Assembly: GCA_937957815.1 (NCBI GenBank)
Contig: CALFXN010000346.1
Location: 1 to 6,248 of the forward strand
From: an uncultured Synergistales bacterium
GTDB taxonomy: Bacteria > Synergistota > Synergistia > Synergistales > Aminobacteriaceae
DNA: 6,248 nt
Direction of reading: 5' to 3'
This document shows, piece after piece, positions 1 to 5,748 of this stretch. Below the pieces are notes generated by a model. It saw nothing but the letters and a program-made list of their open reading frames with translations, was not told the DNA's origin and ran no database searches. Every line of letters starts with the position of its first letter. Position 1 is the stretch's first letter. The translations under genes were made by a program, and so were the position numbers.

Positions 1-85
1 GTGGGGCATCGCGGGATTCCTGACGCTTCTCACGATCGCGTGGGCACTCAAACAGCGGGCTTCGCGAAAGAGCGCGAACGCATGA
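1..85 (+). CDS. C-terminal tail of an unidentified membrane protein (5' end off the window)
   Basis: Reading from base 2 gives 27 residues without a stop, ending in TGA at 83-85. They form a hydrophobic stretch (GIAGFLTLLTIAWAL) followed by a basic, polar tail (KQRASRKSANA). This looks like the last transmembrane helix of an integral membrane protein with a positively charged, presumably cytoplasmic C-terminus. The TGA overlaps the next gene's ATG in an ATGA arrangement, so the two genes are probably co-transcribed and translationally coupled. The same stop/start overlap recurs at the next junction, which supports this frame as real coding sequence. Too little remains to name the family. Confidence 0.6.
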   Translation, partial: WGIAGFLTLLTIAWALKQRASRKSANA

Positions 86-1014
86 ACGCAAAAACGCTTT
101 GCATCAGGATCGCCGTTTCGGCGACGATCCTGATGCTTCTGTGTCGGGGTCTCGACCGTGACGGTCTGCTCCGTCTCGTCCGCGAGGCGGATCCCGGGTG
201 GATGGCTCTGGCGGCCGCGTGGGTCGCCGCATCGATGGCCATCAGCACGGGAAAGTGGAGTCGCCTGCTGCTCGCACAAGAGATTCCCGTTTCATGGGGA
301 ACGCTCTGGCGCAGCTACTGGGTGGGACTCTTCTTCAACAACTTTCTGCCTTCATCGGTCGGTTTCGATGCGATACGCATCCTGACGCTGCGCGACGAAG
401 GGCGGACGCCCGGAATTCTGCTCTCGGTCGTCGTCGAACGGCTGCTTGCGCTCGCGGGACTCGCCCTTGTCGGCGCGATCGCCGTCGCGTCCGGAAGAGC
501 CCCGGCCGGCCTCGGGGCGCTGTTCGCGGTCGGAGGCGGCTTCGCCGTCGCACTGGTCGCGCTCGTCCTGTTTCCGCCCGCCCTGCCTTCGGGTCGGTCC
601 GGAACGCGGATTCTCGCAAAAATCCGCGCCTTTCTCTCCGAGACCGCCGGCGAAGGCCGGCGTCTGCGCGCGCACCCCAGGACGCTGCTTTCGGGCATTC
701 TTTGGGGAGCCGCGTTTCAGCTCACGGTGATCGCCGTCAATTACTCGCTTCTTCGCGCCTTTGGCGCGTCCATCGGTCTGCTCGAAGCGTGCGCCGCTAT
801 TCCGGCTGTTTCCGTCGCCGCGATGATCCCTCTTTCGATCAACGGCTTCGGCTTCCGCGAAGGAGCGACCGTATCGCTGCTGGGGTTCTACGGAATCGCG
901 CACGAGACGGCCTTCGCGGTATCGTTGTCCTTCGCGCTCCTCGTCGCCGCCGAGAGCCTGTACGGCGGACTCCTGTGGATCGCGCGGAGCGCCGGGGAAA
1001 GGAGCAACGCATGA
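82..1014 (+). CDS. UPF0104 / lysylphosphatidylglycerol synthase transmembrane-domain family membrane protein
   Basis: A 310-residue polytopic inner-membrane protein of the PF03706 type (YbhN, AglD and the MprF flippase domain belong here). Family landmarks are visible. FFNNFLPSSVGFDAIRI (about residues 84-100) corresponds to the usual FxNxFLPSxxGGDxxR block, with Phe in place of the second Gly. SVVVERLLAL follows at 115-124, and SINGFGFREGA at 252-262 matches the conserved SxxGxGxREG segment. About seven to eight hydrophobic segments lie at roughly 11-20, 40-55, 78-90, 115-136, 145-165, 203-225, 236-253 and 277-301. The ATG at 82 is chosen over an in-frame GTG at base 1 because the reading frame of the upstream gene fills that stretch and overlaps this ATG as ATGA; aaagag at 67-72 may serve as a weak ribosome binding site. 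The stop overlaps the next start in the same way. Relatives move or modify lipids or polyprenyl-linked substrates. Substrate unknown here; the neighbouring glycosyltransferase domains suggest a glycolipid role by inference only. Confidence 0.85.
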   Translation: MNAKTLCIRIAVSATILMLLCRGLDRDGLLRLVREADPGWMALAAAWVAASMAISTGKWSRLLLAQEIPVSWGTLWRSYWVGLFFNNFLPSSVGFDAIRILTLRDEGRTPGILLSVVVERLLALAGLALVGAIAVASGRAPAGLGALFAVGGGFAVALVALVLFPPALPSGRSGTRILAKIRAFLSETAGEGRRLRAHPRTLLSGILWGAAFQLTVIAVNYSLLRAFGASIGLLEACAAIPAVSVAAMIPLSINGFGFREGATVSLLGFYGIAHETAFAVSLSFALLVAAESLYGGLLWIARSAGERSNA

Positions 1015-1472
1015 CGTTCGCGGAACGTGCGCGCGAGTCGGCCCTGCGCGTGATGAAAGAGCGGGACAATTGCGCGACGGCCGTTCTGCTCGGCGTCGCC
1101 GACGCGTTCGGGGTCGGGATTCCGGAGCCGCTCGTCGATTCGAGCGGTTTTCTGCGCGAGGGCATGTTTTCGGGCTGCTGTTGCGGCGCGCTTTCGGGAG
1201 CCATGATGGCGAGCGGCGTCCTGAACGGCATTCGGCCGCACCCCCTCGGCGCGCAACTTCCGAAAGCGCTGCACGACGCCTTCCGGGAACGCTTCGGAGC
1301 GACGTGCTGCCGGGCCATTCGCGCACGACGCACGCTGCTGCAGCGGATCGGACGGAACGCCTGCCGCGACCTGACGGCCGAAACCGCCGCCATGACGGCG
1401 GATTTCTGGGCACCCGTCTTCGAGGAAGCGCAGAGGCGCGCGAAACGGACCCCGGACATCGCGAAGACGTAG
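1011..1472 (+). CDS. C_GCAxxG_C_C family cysteine-rich (probably redox) protein
   Basis: A 153-residue soluble protein. Its cysteine pattern fits the C_GCAxxG_C_C family (PF09719). Cys21 lies in NCATAVLLG, Cys56-58 in GCCCGALSGAMMASG (the GCAxxG core), Cys99-100 in FGATCCRAI, and Cys118 in NACRDL. Family members are thought to be redox-active or metal/cluster-binding proteins; a defined reaction is not established. The start is secure: AAGGAG at 999-1004 lies six bases before ATG, and that ATG overlaps the stop of the preceding membrane protein (ATGA). The C-terminal 30 residues are charged and probably helical. A 102-base gap with a strong hairpin separates it from the ArsS module, so it could close one transcription unit or be read through into the next. 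A role as redox partner to the downstream module is inference from position. Confidence 0.82.
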   Translation: MTFAERARESALRVMKERDNCATAVLLGVADAFGVGIPEPLVDSSGFLREGMFSGCCCGALSGAMMASGVLNGIRPHPLGAQLPKALHDAFRERFGATCCRAIRARRTLLQRIGRNACRDLTAETAAMTADFWAPVFEEAQRRAKRTPDIAKT

Positions 1473-1534
1473 CCCACGACTCCATGCCGCCTCGCTACGC
1501 GCCTCTGGAAAGCGGCATGGAGCCTTCCCGTGGG
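1473..1534 (+). repeat. Nested intergenic inverted repeat (hairpin) ahead of the arsenosugar module
   Basis: The arm ctccatgccgc at 1480-1490 is perfectly complementary to gcggcatggag at 1512-1522 (11 bp, 21-base loop). An outer arm cccacg at 1473-1478 pairs with cgtggg at 1529-1534. An alternative small palindrome, ttcccgtgggaa at 1525-1536, competes with the outer arm. There is no T-tract after it, so it is not a classical intrinsic terminator. It begins immediately after the TAG of the C_GCAxxG gene and ends about 20 bases before the ribosome binding site of the AhpD-like gene. It could be an RNA processing or stability element, an attenuator, or a degenerate palindromic repeat. Confidence 0.6.
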
Positions 1535-1555
1535 AATGGCCGCAAGAATTTCATT

Positions 1556-1564
1556 GAAGGAGGT
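1556..1564 (+). promoter_or_regulatory. Strong Shine-Dalgarno site that fixes the start of the AhpD-like gene
   Basis: GAAGGAGGT is a near-perfect anti-16S match lying ten bases before the ATG at 1575. It excludes the longer in-frame start at 1530, whose extra 15 residues would include the translated ribosome binding site. It is the strongest ribosome binding site in the left block, suggesting high or independent expression of the small protein and its followers. Confidence 0.8.
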
Positions 1565-1574
1565 ATTCGATATC

Positions 1575-1910
1575 ATGAGTCAGGAATACTACGATCCGGC
1601 GGATTTGCAGGACTTTCCGAAAATCGGCGAGGTCGCGTCCGTCCAGGGGGAAAAATTCTTCGCGTATTACGCCGCCGCGACATCCGCCGGCAGGCTCTCC
1701 GAACGCGAGAAAGCGCTGATCGCGCTCGCGGTCGCCACGGTCCGCCATTGCCCCTACTGCATCGACGCCTATACGAACAAATGCCTGTCGCTCGACGTCG
1801 ACGAAAACGAGATGATGGAGGCGATTCACGTCGGCGCGGCCATGGTTGCGGGCGATACGCTCGCGCACGCGACGCAGATGCGCAAGATCGTCCGGAAAAA
1901 GGGGATGTAG
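1575..1910 (+). CDS. Arsenosugar biosynthesis-associated peroxidase-like protein (CMD/AhpD-like)
   Basis: A 111-residue protein of the carboxymuconolactone decarboxylase/AhpD fold. The core block is LSEREKALIALAVATVRHCPYCIDAYTNKC (residues 41-70). CPYC at 59-62 supplies the redox dithiol and Cys70 a third cysteine. AIHVGAAMVAG at 83-93 is the usual helix following the active site. The His three residues after the CxxC of classical AhpD is absent (Tyr66 occupies the equivalent region), as I recall for the subfamily that travels with ArsS. Some members of these gene sets use selenocysteine; here all active-site positions are ordinary Cys codons. Its stop directly abuts the arsS start with no spacer, so co-translation is likely. 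The reaction is unknown; a thiol peroxidase or thiol-transfer role during arsenic handling is inference. The family assignment rests on the fold motif plus the ArsS neighbour. Confidence 0.87.
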   Translation: MSQEYYDPADLQDFPKIGEVASVQGEKFFAYYAAATSAGRLSEREKALIALAVATVRHCPYCIDAYTNKCLSLDVDENEMMEAIHVGAAMVAGDTLAHATQMRKIVRKKGM

Positions 1911-2918
1911 ATGGATCTCCGCGAGCAGCACGCACTTCTGGACGGCCTCGACCACCCCGAATCGTTCGCGGACAGGCTGCGTTCGTGCGGCGCCTATCCT
2001 TTGCGCGCGGCTTCGGTGGAGATCCTGCAGATGAATATCACGCGACGGTGCAACCTGTGCTGCCGTCACTGCCACGTCGAAAGCTCTCCCGCGCGCGCCG
2101 AGGAGATGAGCCGGGAGGACATGAAGGCATCCTTGCGCGCGGCCGCGCACCCTTCTATAACGACGCTCGATGTCACGGGCGGCGCGCCGGAGATGCACCC
2201 GAATCTCGAATGGTTCCTCCGCGAGGCCGCTATGATGGGAAAACGGCTTCTCGTCCGCAGCAATGCGGCGATTCTGCTCGACGCACCCTACCGGCATTTC
2301 GCGGACGTCTACGCGGAGACCGGCGTCGAAGTCGTCGCGTCGCTGCCGGGACTGAGCCGCGAAAATACGGATCGCATGCGCGGACCGGGAGTCTTCGACC
2401 GGATTATCGCGGCGCTCGTTGAACTGAACGCGCGCGGCTACGGGAAACCGGGTTCCGGGCACGTCCTCGACCTCGTCCACAACCCCGTCGGCGCGTTCCT
2501 TCCCGCGTCGCAGCAGACGCTCGAAGACGAGTACAGAATCAAGCTGCGGCGCGATTTCGGCATCGAGTTCAACCGCCTCTACTGTCTGACGAATTGCCCC
2601 GTCGGCCGGTACCTCGATTACCTCAGACGCAGCGACAACCTCATCGACTACATGAACCTTCTGCGGCAATCGTTCAATTCCGCCGCGGTCGGCAACGTTA
2701 TGTGCCGCACGACGGTTTCCGTGGGAAGCGACGGTCGTCTCTTCGATTGCGATTTCAATCAGATTCTCGACCTTCCGCTTTCGCACCCCGCACCGGGCCG
2801 TATCGGAGACTTCGACTACGACGCACTCGCTCGCCGCGAAATAGTCGTCCGCAGCCACTGTTTCTCCTGCACCGCGGGAGCGGGGTCCTCGTGCCAGGGA
2901 GCGCCTGCGGACAAGTGA
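1911..2918 (+). CDS. arsS: Arsenosugar biosynthesis radical SAM protein ArsS
   Basis: A 335-residue radical SAM enzyme, full length for the family. ETL/EILQMNITRRCNLCCRHCHVE contains the CxxxCxxC 4Fe-4S motif (Cys47, Cys51, Cys54), followed by the GG motif in LDVTGGAPEM (residues 86-95). VVASLPGL (141-148), LVHNPVGAFLP (188-198) and FGIEFNRLY (216-224) match family blocks. The C-terminal Cys-rich domain includes MCRTTVSVGSDGRLFDCDFNQ (Cys265, Cys280) and ends in HCFSCTAGAGSSC (Cys317, Cys320, Cys328), which may ligate a second cluster. ArsS is the SAM-dependent enzyme implicated in joining a 5'-deoxyadenosyl group to methylated arsenic on the way to oxo-arsenosugars. It lies between the AhpD-like gene (zero gap, weak aagggg site at 1899-1904) and the fused glycosyltransferase gene (46-base gap). 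Differences from the consensus I recall: Cys225 and Cys229 in YCLTNCPV are extra, while family Cys positions near residues 117 and 147 are Ser and Gly. Confidence 0.92.
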   Translation: MDLREQHALLDGLDHPESFADRLRSCGAYPLRAASVEILQMNITRRCNLCCRHCHVESSPARAEEMSREDMKASLRAAAHPSITTLDVTGGAPEMHPNLEWFLREAAMMGKRLLVRSNAAILLDAPYRHFADVYAETGVEVVASLPGLSRENTDRMRGPGVFDRIIAALVELNARGYGKPGSGHVLDLVHNPVGAFLPASQQTLEDEYRIKLRRDFGIEFNRLYCLTNCPVGRYLDYLRRSDNLIDYMNLLRQSFNSAAVGNVMCRTTVSVGSDGRLFDCDFNQILDLPLSHPAPGRIGDFDYDALARREIVVRSHCFSCTAGAGSSCQGAPADK

Positions 2919-2964
2919 CGCGAAAGGCCGCGCAGGATTTTGCGCATCGCTCCGCAATGACGCC

Positions 2965-4272
2965 ATGACCGCCCCGAAACTCGTCGTTCTCGCGAAGTAT
3001 CCCAGGCCCGGAGAGGTCAAGTCGCGCCTGATCCCCGCCCTCGGAGCCGACGGGGCCGCGGAACTCGCCCGGACGTTCTTCGAGCGGACCGTCTCGGAGG
3101 GGGTGAGGGCATCGGAGCTGCTGGGGATGGATCCCGAGGTGCGCGGCAGCGGCGCGCCGGAGGCGGCGTTCCGCGCGCTTCACCACGGCGCGTGGCGCTA
3201 TGCCGACCAGGGCGGCGGCGACCTAGGGGATCGACTTCTGCGAAGCTGTCGCGAGGCGGCCGCCTCCGGCGCGCCGTCCGTCCTGTTCGTCGGAACCGAC
3301 TGCCCGGATCTCGACGCTTCCGTCTGCGACGCCGCGCTGAAGGCGCTCCGGACGCACAGGGTCGCTCTCGCTCCAGCGACGGACGGCGGGTATGTGCTTC
3401 TCGGGCTCCGGCTCGAAAAGAAGGACGATCTGCCGCGGATGCTTTTCGACCGCATCCCGTGGGGCACCGACCGCGTCGAGCGCGAAACGCTCGGCCGCCT
3501 CGCCGGCGCCGGTATCCGGACGGCGATCCTGCCGACCTTCTCGGATGTGGATCGTCCGGAGGATCTCGCATCCCTGCGGCGGGAGGATCTCCCCATTTCC
3601 GTCGTCATTCCGGCGCGAAACGAGAGCGCGTCCATAGCGGACGCCGTGCGTTCGGCACTGTACGGACGAGCCGTCGACGTCATCGTCGCCGACGGCGGCA
3701 GCGCCGACGACACGCGCACGCGCGCCCGGGAAGCCGGATCGCTCGTCGTGCAAAGCGGTCCGGGGCGCGGGCGACAGCTCAACGCGGGAGCCTCCGAAGC
3801 CGCGGGGGAGATACTGCTCTTCCTCCATGCGGACACGACGTTGCCCCCCGGATGGGCGGGGCGCATCCGGCGCGCGATGGACGATCCCGGAACGGCGGGA
3901 GGCGCGTTCCGTCTGTCGTTCCGGAACGCGTCGCCGGGTCTCGCGCAGGTGGCGCGCTGGGCGAACGTCCGCGCCCGACGCTTGGGCGTCCTCTTCGGAG
4001 ACCAGGGAATTTTCGCGCGCGCATCCGTCTTCCGAAGTCTCGGCGGTTTTTCGGACGAACCGCTCATGGAGGATCTCGCGTTCGTCCGCGCGCTGCACGC
4101 GTGCGGGCGCTTCGAGCTGCTCCCGGACGCGGTCGAAACGTCGGGGCGACGGTACGAGCGGAACGGCGTCTTCAGAACGTGGCTCCTCCACCAGCTGCTG
4201 CTCGCGGGCTGGTTCGCCGGCATACCGGGCGCAACGCTCGCGCGCCTGAGAACGCGTTTTTCCCACGGATAG
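2965..4272 (+). CDS. Fused TIGR04282-TIGR04283 arsenosugar biosynthesis glycosyltransferase
   Basis: A 435-residue two-domain cytosolic protein. Residues 1-208 are a DUF2064/TIGR04282 domain: LVVLAKYPRPGEVKSRL at the N-terminus (nucleotide-binding-like loop), FVGTDCPDL at 108-116, and PATDGGYVLLGL at 137-148. Residues 209-435 are a GT-A family 2 glycosyltransferase of the TIGR04283 type: ISVVIPARNE (211-220), VADGGSADDT (241-250), LFLHADTTLP (285-294, DxD-like metal site at HAD), GDQGIF (345-350) and MEDLAFVRAL (368-377). SGRRYERNGVFRTWLLHQLLL follows near the C-terminus. In many genomes these are two adjacent genes beside arsS; here they form one polypeptide with almost no linker. The ATG at 2965 is favoured because the family N-terminus begins there, although no Shine-Dalgarno is evident. 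Products of these families are annotated as arsenosugar biosynthesis glycosyltransferases; donor and acceptor are not known. The gene ends the rightward block and faces the cyclodeaminase gene. Confidence 0.9.
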   Translation: MTAPKLVVLAKYPRPGEVKSRLIPALGADGAAELARTFFERTVSEGVRASELLGMDPEVRGSGAPEAAFRALHHGAWRYADQGGGDLGDRLLRSCREAAASGAPSVLFVGTDCPDLDASVCDAALKALRTHRVALAPATDGGYVLLGLRLEKKDDLPRMLFDRIPWGTDRVERETLGRLAGAGIRTAILPTFSDVDRPEDLASLRREDLPISVVIPARNESASIADAVRSALYGRAVDVIVADGGSADDTRTRAREAGSLVVQSGPGRGRQLNAGASEAAGEILLFLHADTTLPPGWAGRIRRAMDDPGTAGGAFRLSFRNASPGLAQVARWANVRARRLGVLFGDQGIFARASVFRSLGGFSDEPLMEDLAFVRALHACGRFELLPDAVETSGRRYERNGVFRTWLLHQLLLAGWFAGIPGATLARLRTRFSHG

Positions 4273-4294
4273 ACCGGCCGCGTACCAATGTGTC

Positions 4295-4387
4295 TTCCCG
4301 ATACGTCGGAAGTCGTCCGGAACGCCGCGGACCGGACTTTCGGTCCGCGATGCTCCGGACGACATGGGGGCACGTACCTGTCGGGAA
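4295..4387. repeat. 93-base long inverted repeat between convergent genes, flanked by a TGTC direct repeat
   Basis: Complementary arms, from outside in: ttcccga (4295-4301) with tcgggaa (4381-4387); tacgt (4302-4306) with acgta (4372-4376); gtcgtccgga (4312-4321) with tccggacgac (4354-4363); cgcggaccg (4326-4334) with cggtccgcg (4341-4349). The loop is gacttt at 4335-4340. The four bases TGTC occur directly outside both ends (4291-4294 and 4388-4391), as a target-site duplication would. No transposase is encoded within it, so if mobile it would be a MITE-like passenger. Lying between 3' ends of converging genes, the transcript of either strand would fold into a long stem and could act as a bidirectional terminator or 3'-end protector. 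There is no T-tract on either strand. The remaining gap (4273-4294 and 4388-4439) shows nothing else convincing. Confidence 0.7.
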
Positions 4388-4439
4388 TGTCGCGCCATGA
4401 GCCGAATGCGAGAATGCGTCGAAAGAACGGCGGCCGCCT

Positions 4440-4817
4440 TTACTTCCCTCCGCCGAGGGTCTTCCGGATCGCGTCCCGGGCGGCGCGTCCCCGTTCGAGA
4501 AGCTCGCGGACCTTCCGCTCCTGCTCCCGGACGAACGTCTCGTCGCGGATGGATCCCAGGTTGATGTTCAGGTTCATGACCGCGCCCTCGACCCCGGCGA
4601 GCGATGCCGCCAGCTCGTCGGCGCGTTCGCGGATTTTCGCGGCGAGCGGCCAGTATTCCTCGTAGCCCTTCTTTCCGTCGGTCAGACGGCAGACCATCGC
4701 GACCAGCCCCGCGGCCAGGGATCCCGAAAGCGCCGAGGCGCTTCCGCCGCCCGGTGCGGGCGAATCGGACGCCAGCTCCCTGACGAATGCGTCGACGGAC
4801 AGCGACGACAGCTTCAC
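4440..4817 (-). CDS. Short cyclodeaminase/cyclohydrolase-family protein, apparently missing its central part
   Basis: A 125-residue member of the formiminotransferase-cyclodeaminase C-domain/FchA family (PF04961), which normally runs to about 200-210 residues. The N-terminus is canonical: MKLSSLSVDAFVRELASDS, PAPGGGSASALSGSLAAGLV (20-39), then RLTDGKKGYEE (44-54). The C-terminal block MNLNINLGSIRDETFVREQE (81-100) is also canonical. Between them the usual DxxAFxxVMxAY segment and the following helices with the GNxNxxSD region, about 80 residues, are absent; the join falls near residues 72-76 (bases about 4590-4605). The frame is intact. GTG at 4817 is the start, with AGGAG (4826-4830) eight bases upstream and only five bases after the formimidoyltransferase stop. 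The family releases ammonia from 5-formimino-THF to give methenyl-THF, or hydrolyses methenyl-THF. Whether this short form is active is doubtful: it may be a decayed gene, a regulatory remnant, or an uncharacterised short subfamily. Confidence 0.82.
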   Translation of the reverse strand: MKLSSLSVDAFVRELASDSPAPGGGSASALSGSLAAGLVAMVCRLTDGKKGYEEYWPLAAKIRERADELAASLAGVEGAVMNLNINLGSIRDETFVREQERKVRELLERGRAARDAIRKTLGGGK

Positions 4818-4822
4818 GGAGA

Positions 4823-5734
4823 CTACTCCTCGCCCAAGGCGAGGATGTTGTTTTCGAGGATCTGCTTTTCGTCGAAATCGACGAGGCGCAGGAAATACTC
4901 CGCCGCCGAAAGCAGGTCGCTCTGGTGGAGCGTTCCGCAAATCTGCGTTCCGACCACGGAGAGTCCGTACCGGCGCGCTTCGTTCTCGATGAGCTGGAAG
5001 GTGCGGTAGATCGGCGTGCTGTCCGTATCGAACATGTTCATGGACACGGCGACGTTGTCGTGGTTGTCCGGCTTGAACGCCACGGCGCGGATCGTGCTGA
5101 AGCCGCCGCTGGGTCCGCGCATCATCTTCGCGATGCGCCTGGCGATTTCCATGTCCGTCGTGCTGAGCAGCACGTTGATCGCGACGAGATTCTTCGCGGC
5201 CGCGCTCACGATCGTCGCTCCGGCGGTCGGATGAAGCTTCGCCGGTCCGATGTCGGGGGCGCGCTCCGGCAGGTACGCCACTTCCTTCAGACCTTCGTAC
5301 TGCCCCTTCCGGATGAACGCGAGCTCCTTCCGTTCCGGCGTGCGCGCGTTCTCGCCGCTGAAGTAGATGGGAACCTGGTAGCGCTCCCAGACCTCGGCTC
5401 CGATTTCCTCGGCGAGGTCTTTCACCTCTTCGAGGGTGATGCCGCGAAGCGGGAAGAGAGGGATCGTGTCCTGGGCACCGATTCTCGGGTGCTTCCCGCG
5501 CTGTTGTTCCATGTCGATGAGTTCGTAGGACTTCCCCGCCATGCGGAGCATCGCCTCACGAAGCGGCTCCGGCTCCCCGATGCACTCGATGACGGTTCTG
5601 TTGAAGTCCGAATCGGGATAGTATCCGATCAGGCGGACGCCTTTCGTCCCGCGGACCTGGTCGACGATCGTCTCGAAAACGTGTTTGTCCTTGCCGTTGC
5701 TGAAATTGGGCACTGCGTGGATGTATTTCGTCAC
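4823..5734 (-). CDS. ftcD: Glutamate formimidoyltransferase
   Basis: A 303-residue cytosolic enzyme that transfers the formimino group of N-formimino-L-glutamate to tetrahydrofolate, yielding glutamate and 5-formimino-THF; it belongs to histidine degradation and one-carbon supply. Landmarks are the N-terminal HAVPNFSNGKD (6-16), DSDFNRTVIE (41-50) and GKHPRIGAQDTIPL (80-93), whose His82 matches the catalytic His of the mammalian enzyme, and LHPTAGATIVSAAAKNLVAI with downstream VSMNMFD. The length is right for the stand-alone bacterial formiminotransferase domain. The start is GTG at 5734: GGAGAGG lies six bases upstream, and the translation begins exactly at the family N-terminus. Five bases separate its stop from the cyclodeaminase start, so the two are an operon pair, as commonly seen. 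Upstream lies a hairpin and then the TRAP binding-protein gene on the same strand. No separate promoter was recognised in that gap. Confidence 0.93.
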   Translation of the reverse strand: MTKYIHAVPNFSNGKDKHVFETIVDQVRGTKGVRLIGYYPDSDFNRTVIECIGEPEPLREAMLRMAGKSYELIDMEQQRGKHPRIGAQDTIPLFPLRGITLEEVKDLAEEIGAEVWERYQVPIYFSGENARTPERKELAFIRKGQYEGLKEVAYLPERAPDIGPAKLHPTAGATIVSAAAKNLVAINVLLSTTDMEIARRIAKMMRGPSGGFSTIRAVAFKPDNHDNVAVSMNMFDTDSTPIYRTFQLIENEARRYGLSVVGTQICGTLHQSDLLSAAEYFLRLVDFDEKQILENNILALGEE

Positions 5735-5740
5735 GAAATT

Positions 5741-5748
5741 CCTCTCCT
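5741..5748 (-). promoter_or_regulatory. Ribosome binding site deciding the GTG start of ftcD
   Basis: On the minus strand AGGAGAGG precedes GTG at 5734 by six bases (aatttc). It supports GTG as initiator rather than an internal Met. The first ATG codons downstream would remove the conserved VPNFS segment. Confidence 0.75.

Noticed and set aside
198..1010. An in-frame upstream extension of the C_GCAxxG gene to base 198
   Set aside because: The extension is an Arg-rich shadow inside the membrane protein gene; the true start at 1011 has AAGGAG and an ATGA overlap.
1530..1574. Longer N-terminus for the AhpD-like protein (ATG at 1530)
   Set aside because: It would translate through the strong GAAGGAGGT site and part of the hairpin, has no ribosome binding site of its own, and adds residues outside the family.
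1473..1574. A sigma-70 promoter or ArsR operator before the AhpD-like gene
   Set aside because: No -35/-10 pair with proper spacing and no recognisable ArsR-type dyad (ATCAA..TTGAT style) could be found by eye.
2916..2957. Read-through of the arsS TGA as selenocysteine
   Set aside because: The protein already ends with the complete CTAGAGSSC family tail; the read-through peptide is short, basic and unlike the family, and no convincing SECIS-like hairpin was seen just after the TGA.
1551..3020. A 489-codon open frame on the minus strand opposite the AhpD-like and arsS genes
   Set aside because: It is the antisense shadow of two well-recognised genes in GC-rich DNA; its translation is Arg-rich and low in recognisable motifs, and no ribosome binding site was seen.
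3198..4400. Several long open frames on both strands overlapping the fused glycosyltransferase gene
   Set aside because: All are out-of-frame readings of a gene whose own frame carries the complete domain motifs; their translations are rich in Arg, Pro and Ser.
4426..4439. ggcggccgcc palindrome just after the cyclodeaminase stop as an intrinsic terminator
   Set aside because: The palindrome has no room for a loop except with a three-base stem, and the short following run (gttcttt on the minus strand) is weak.
4818..4940. N-terminal extension of the cyclodeaminase to the ATG at 4940
   Set aside because: It overlaps the ftcD 3' end in another frame, is Pro/Arg-rich, and the GTG at 4817 has a well-spaced AGGAG and begins at the family N-terminus.
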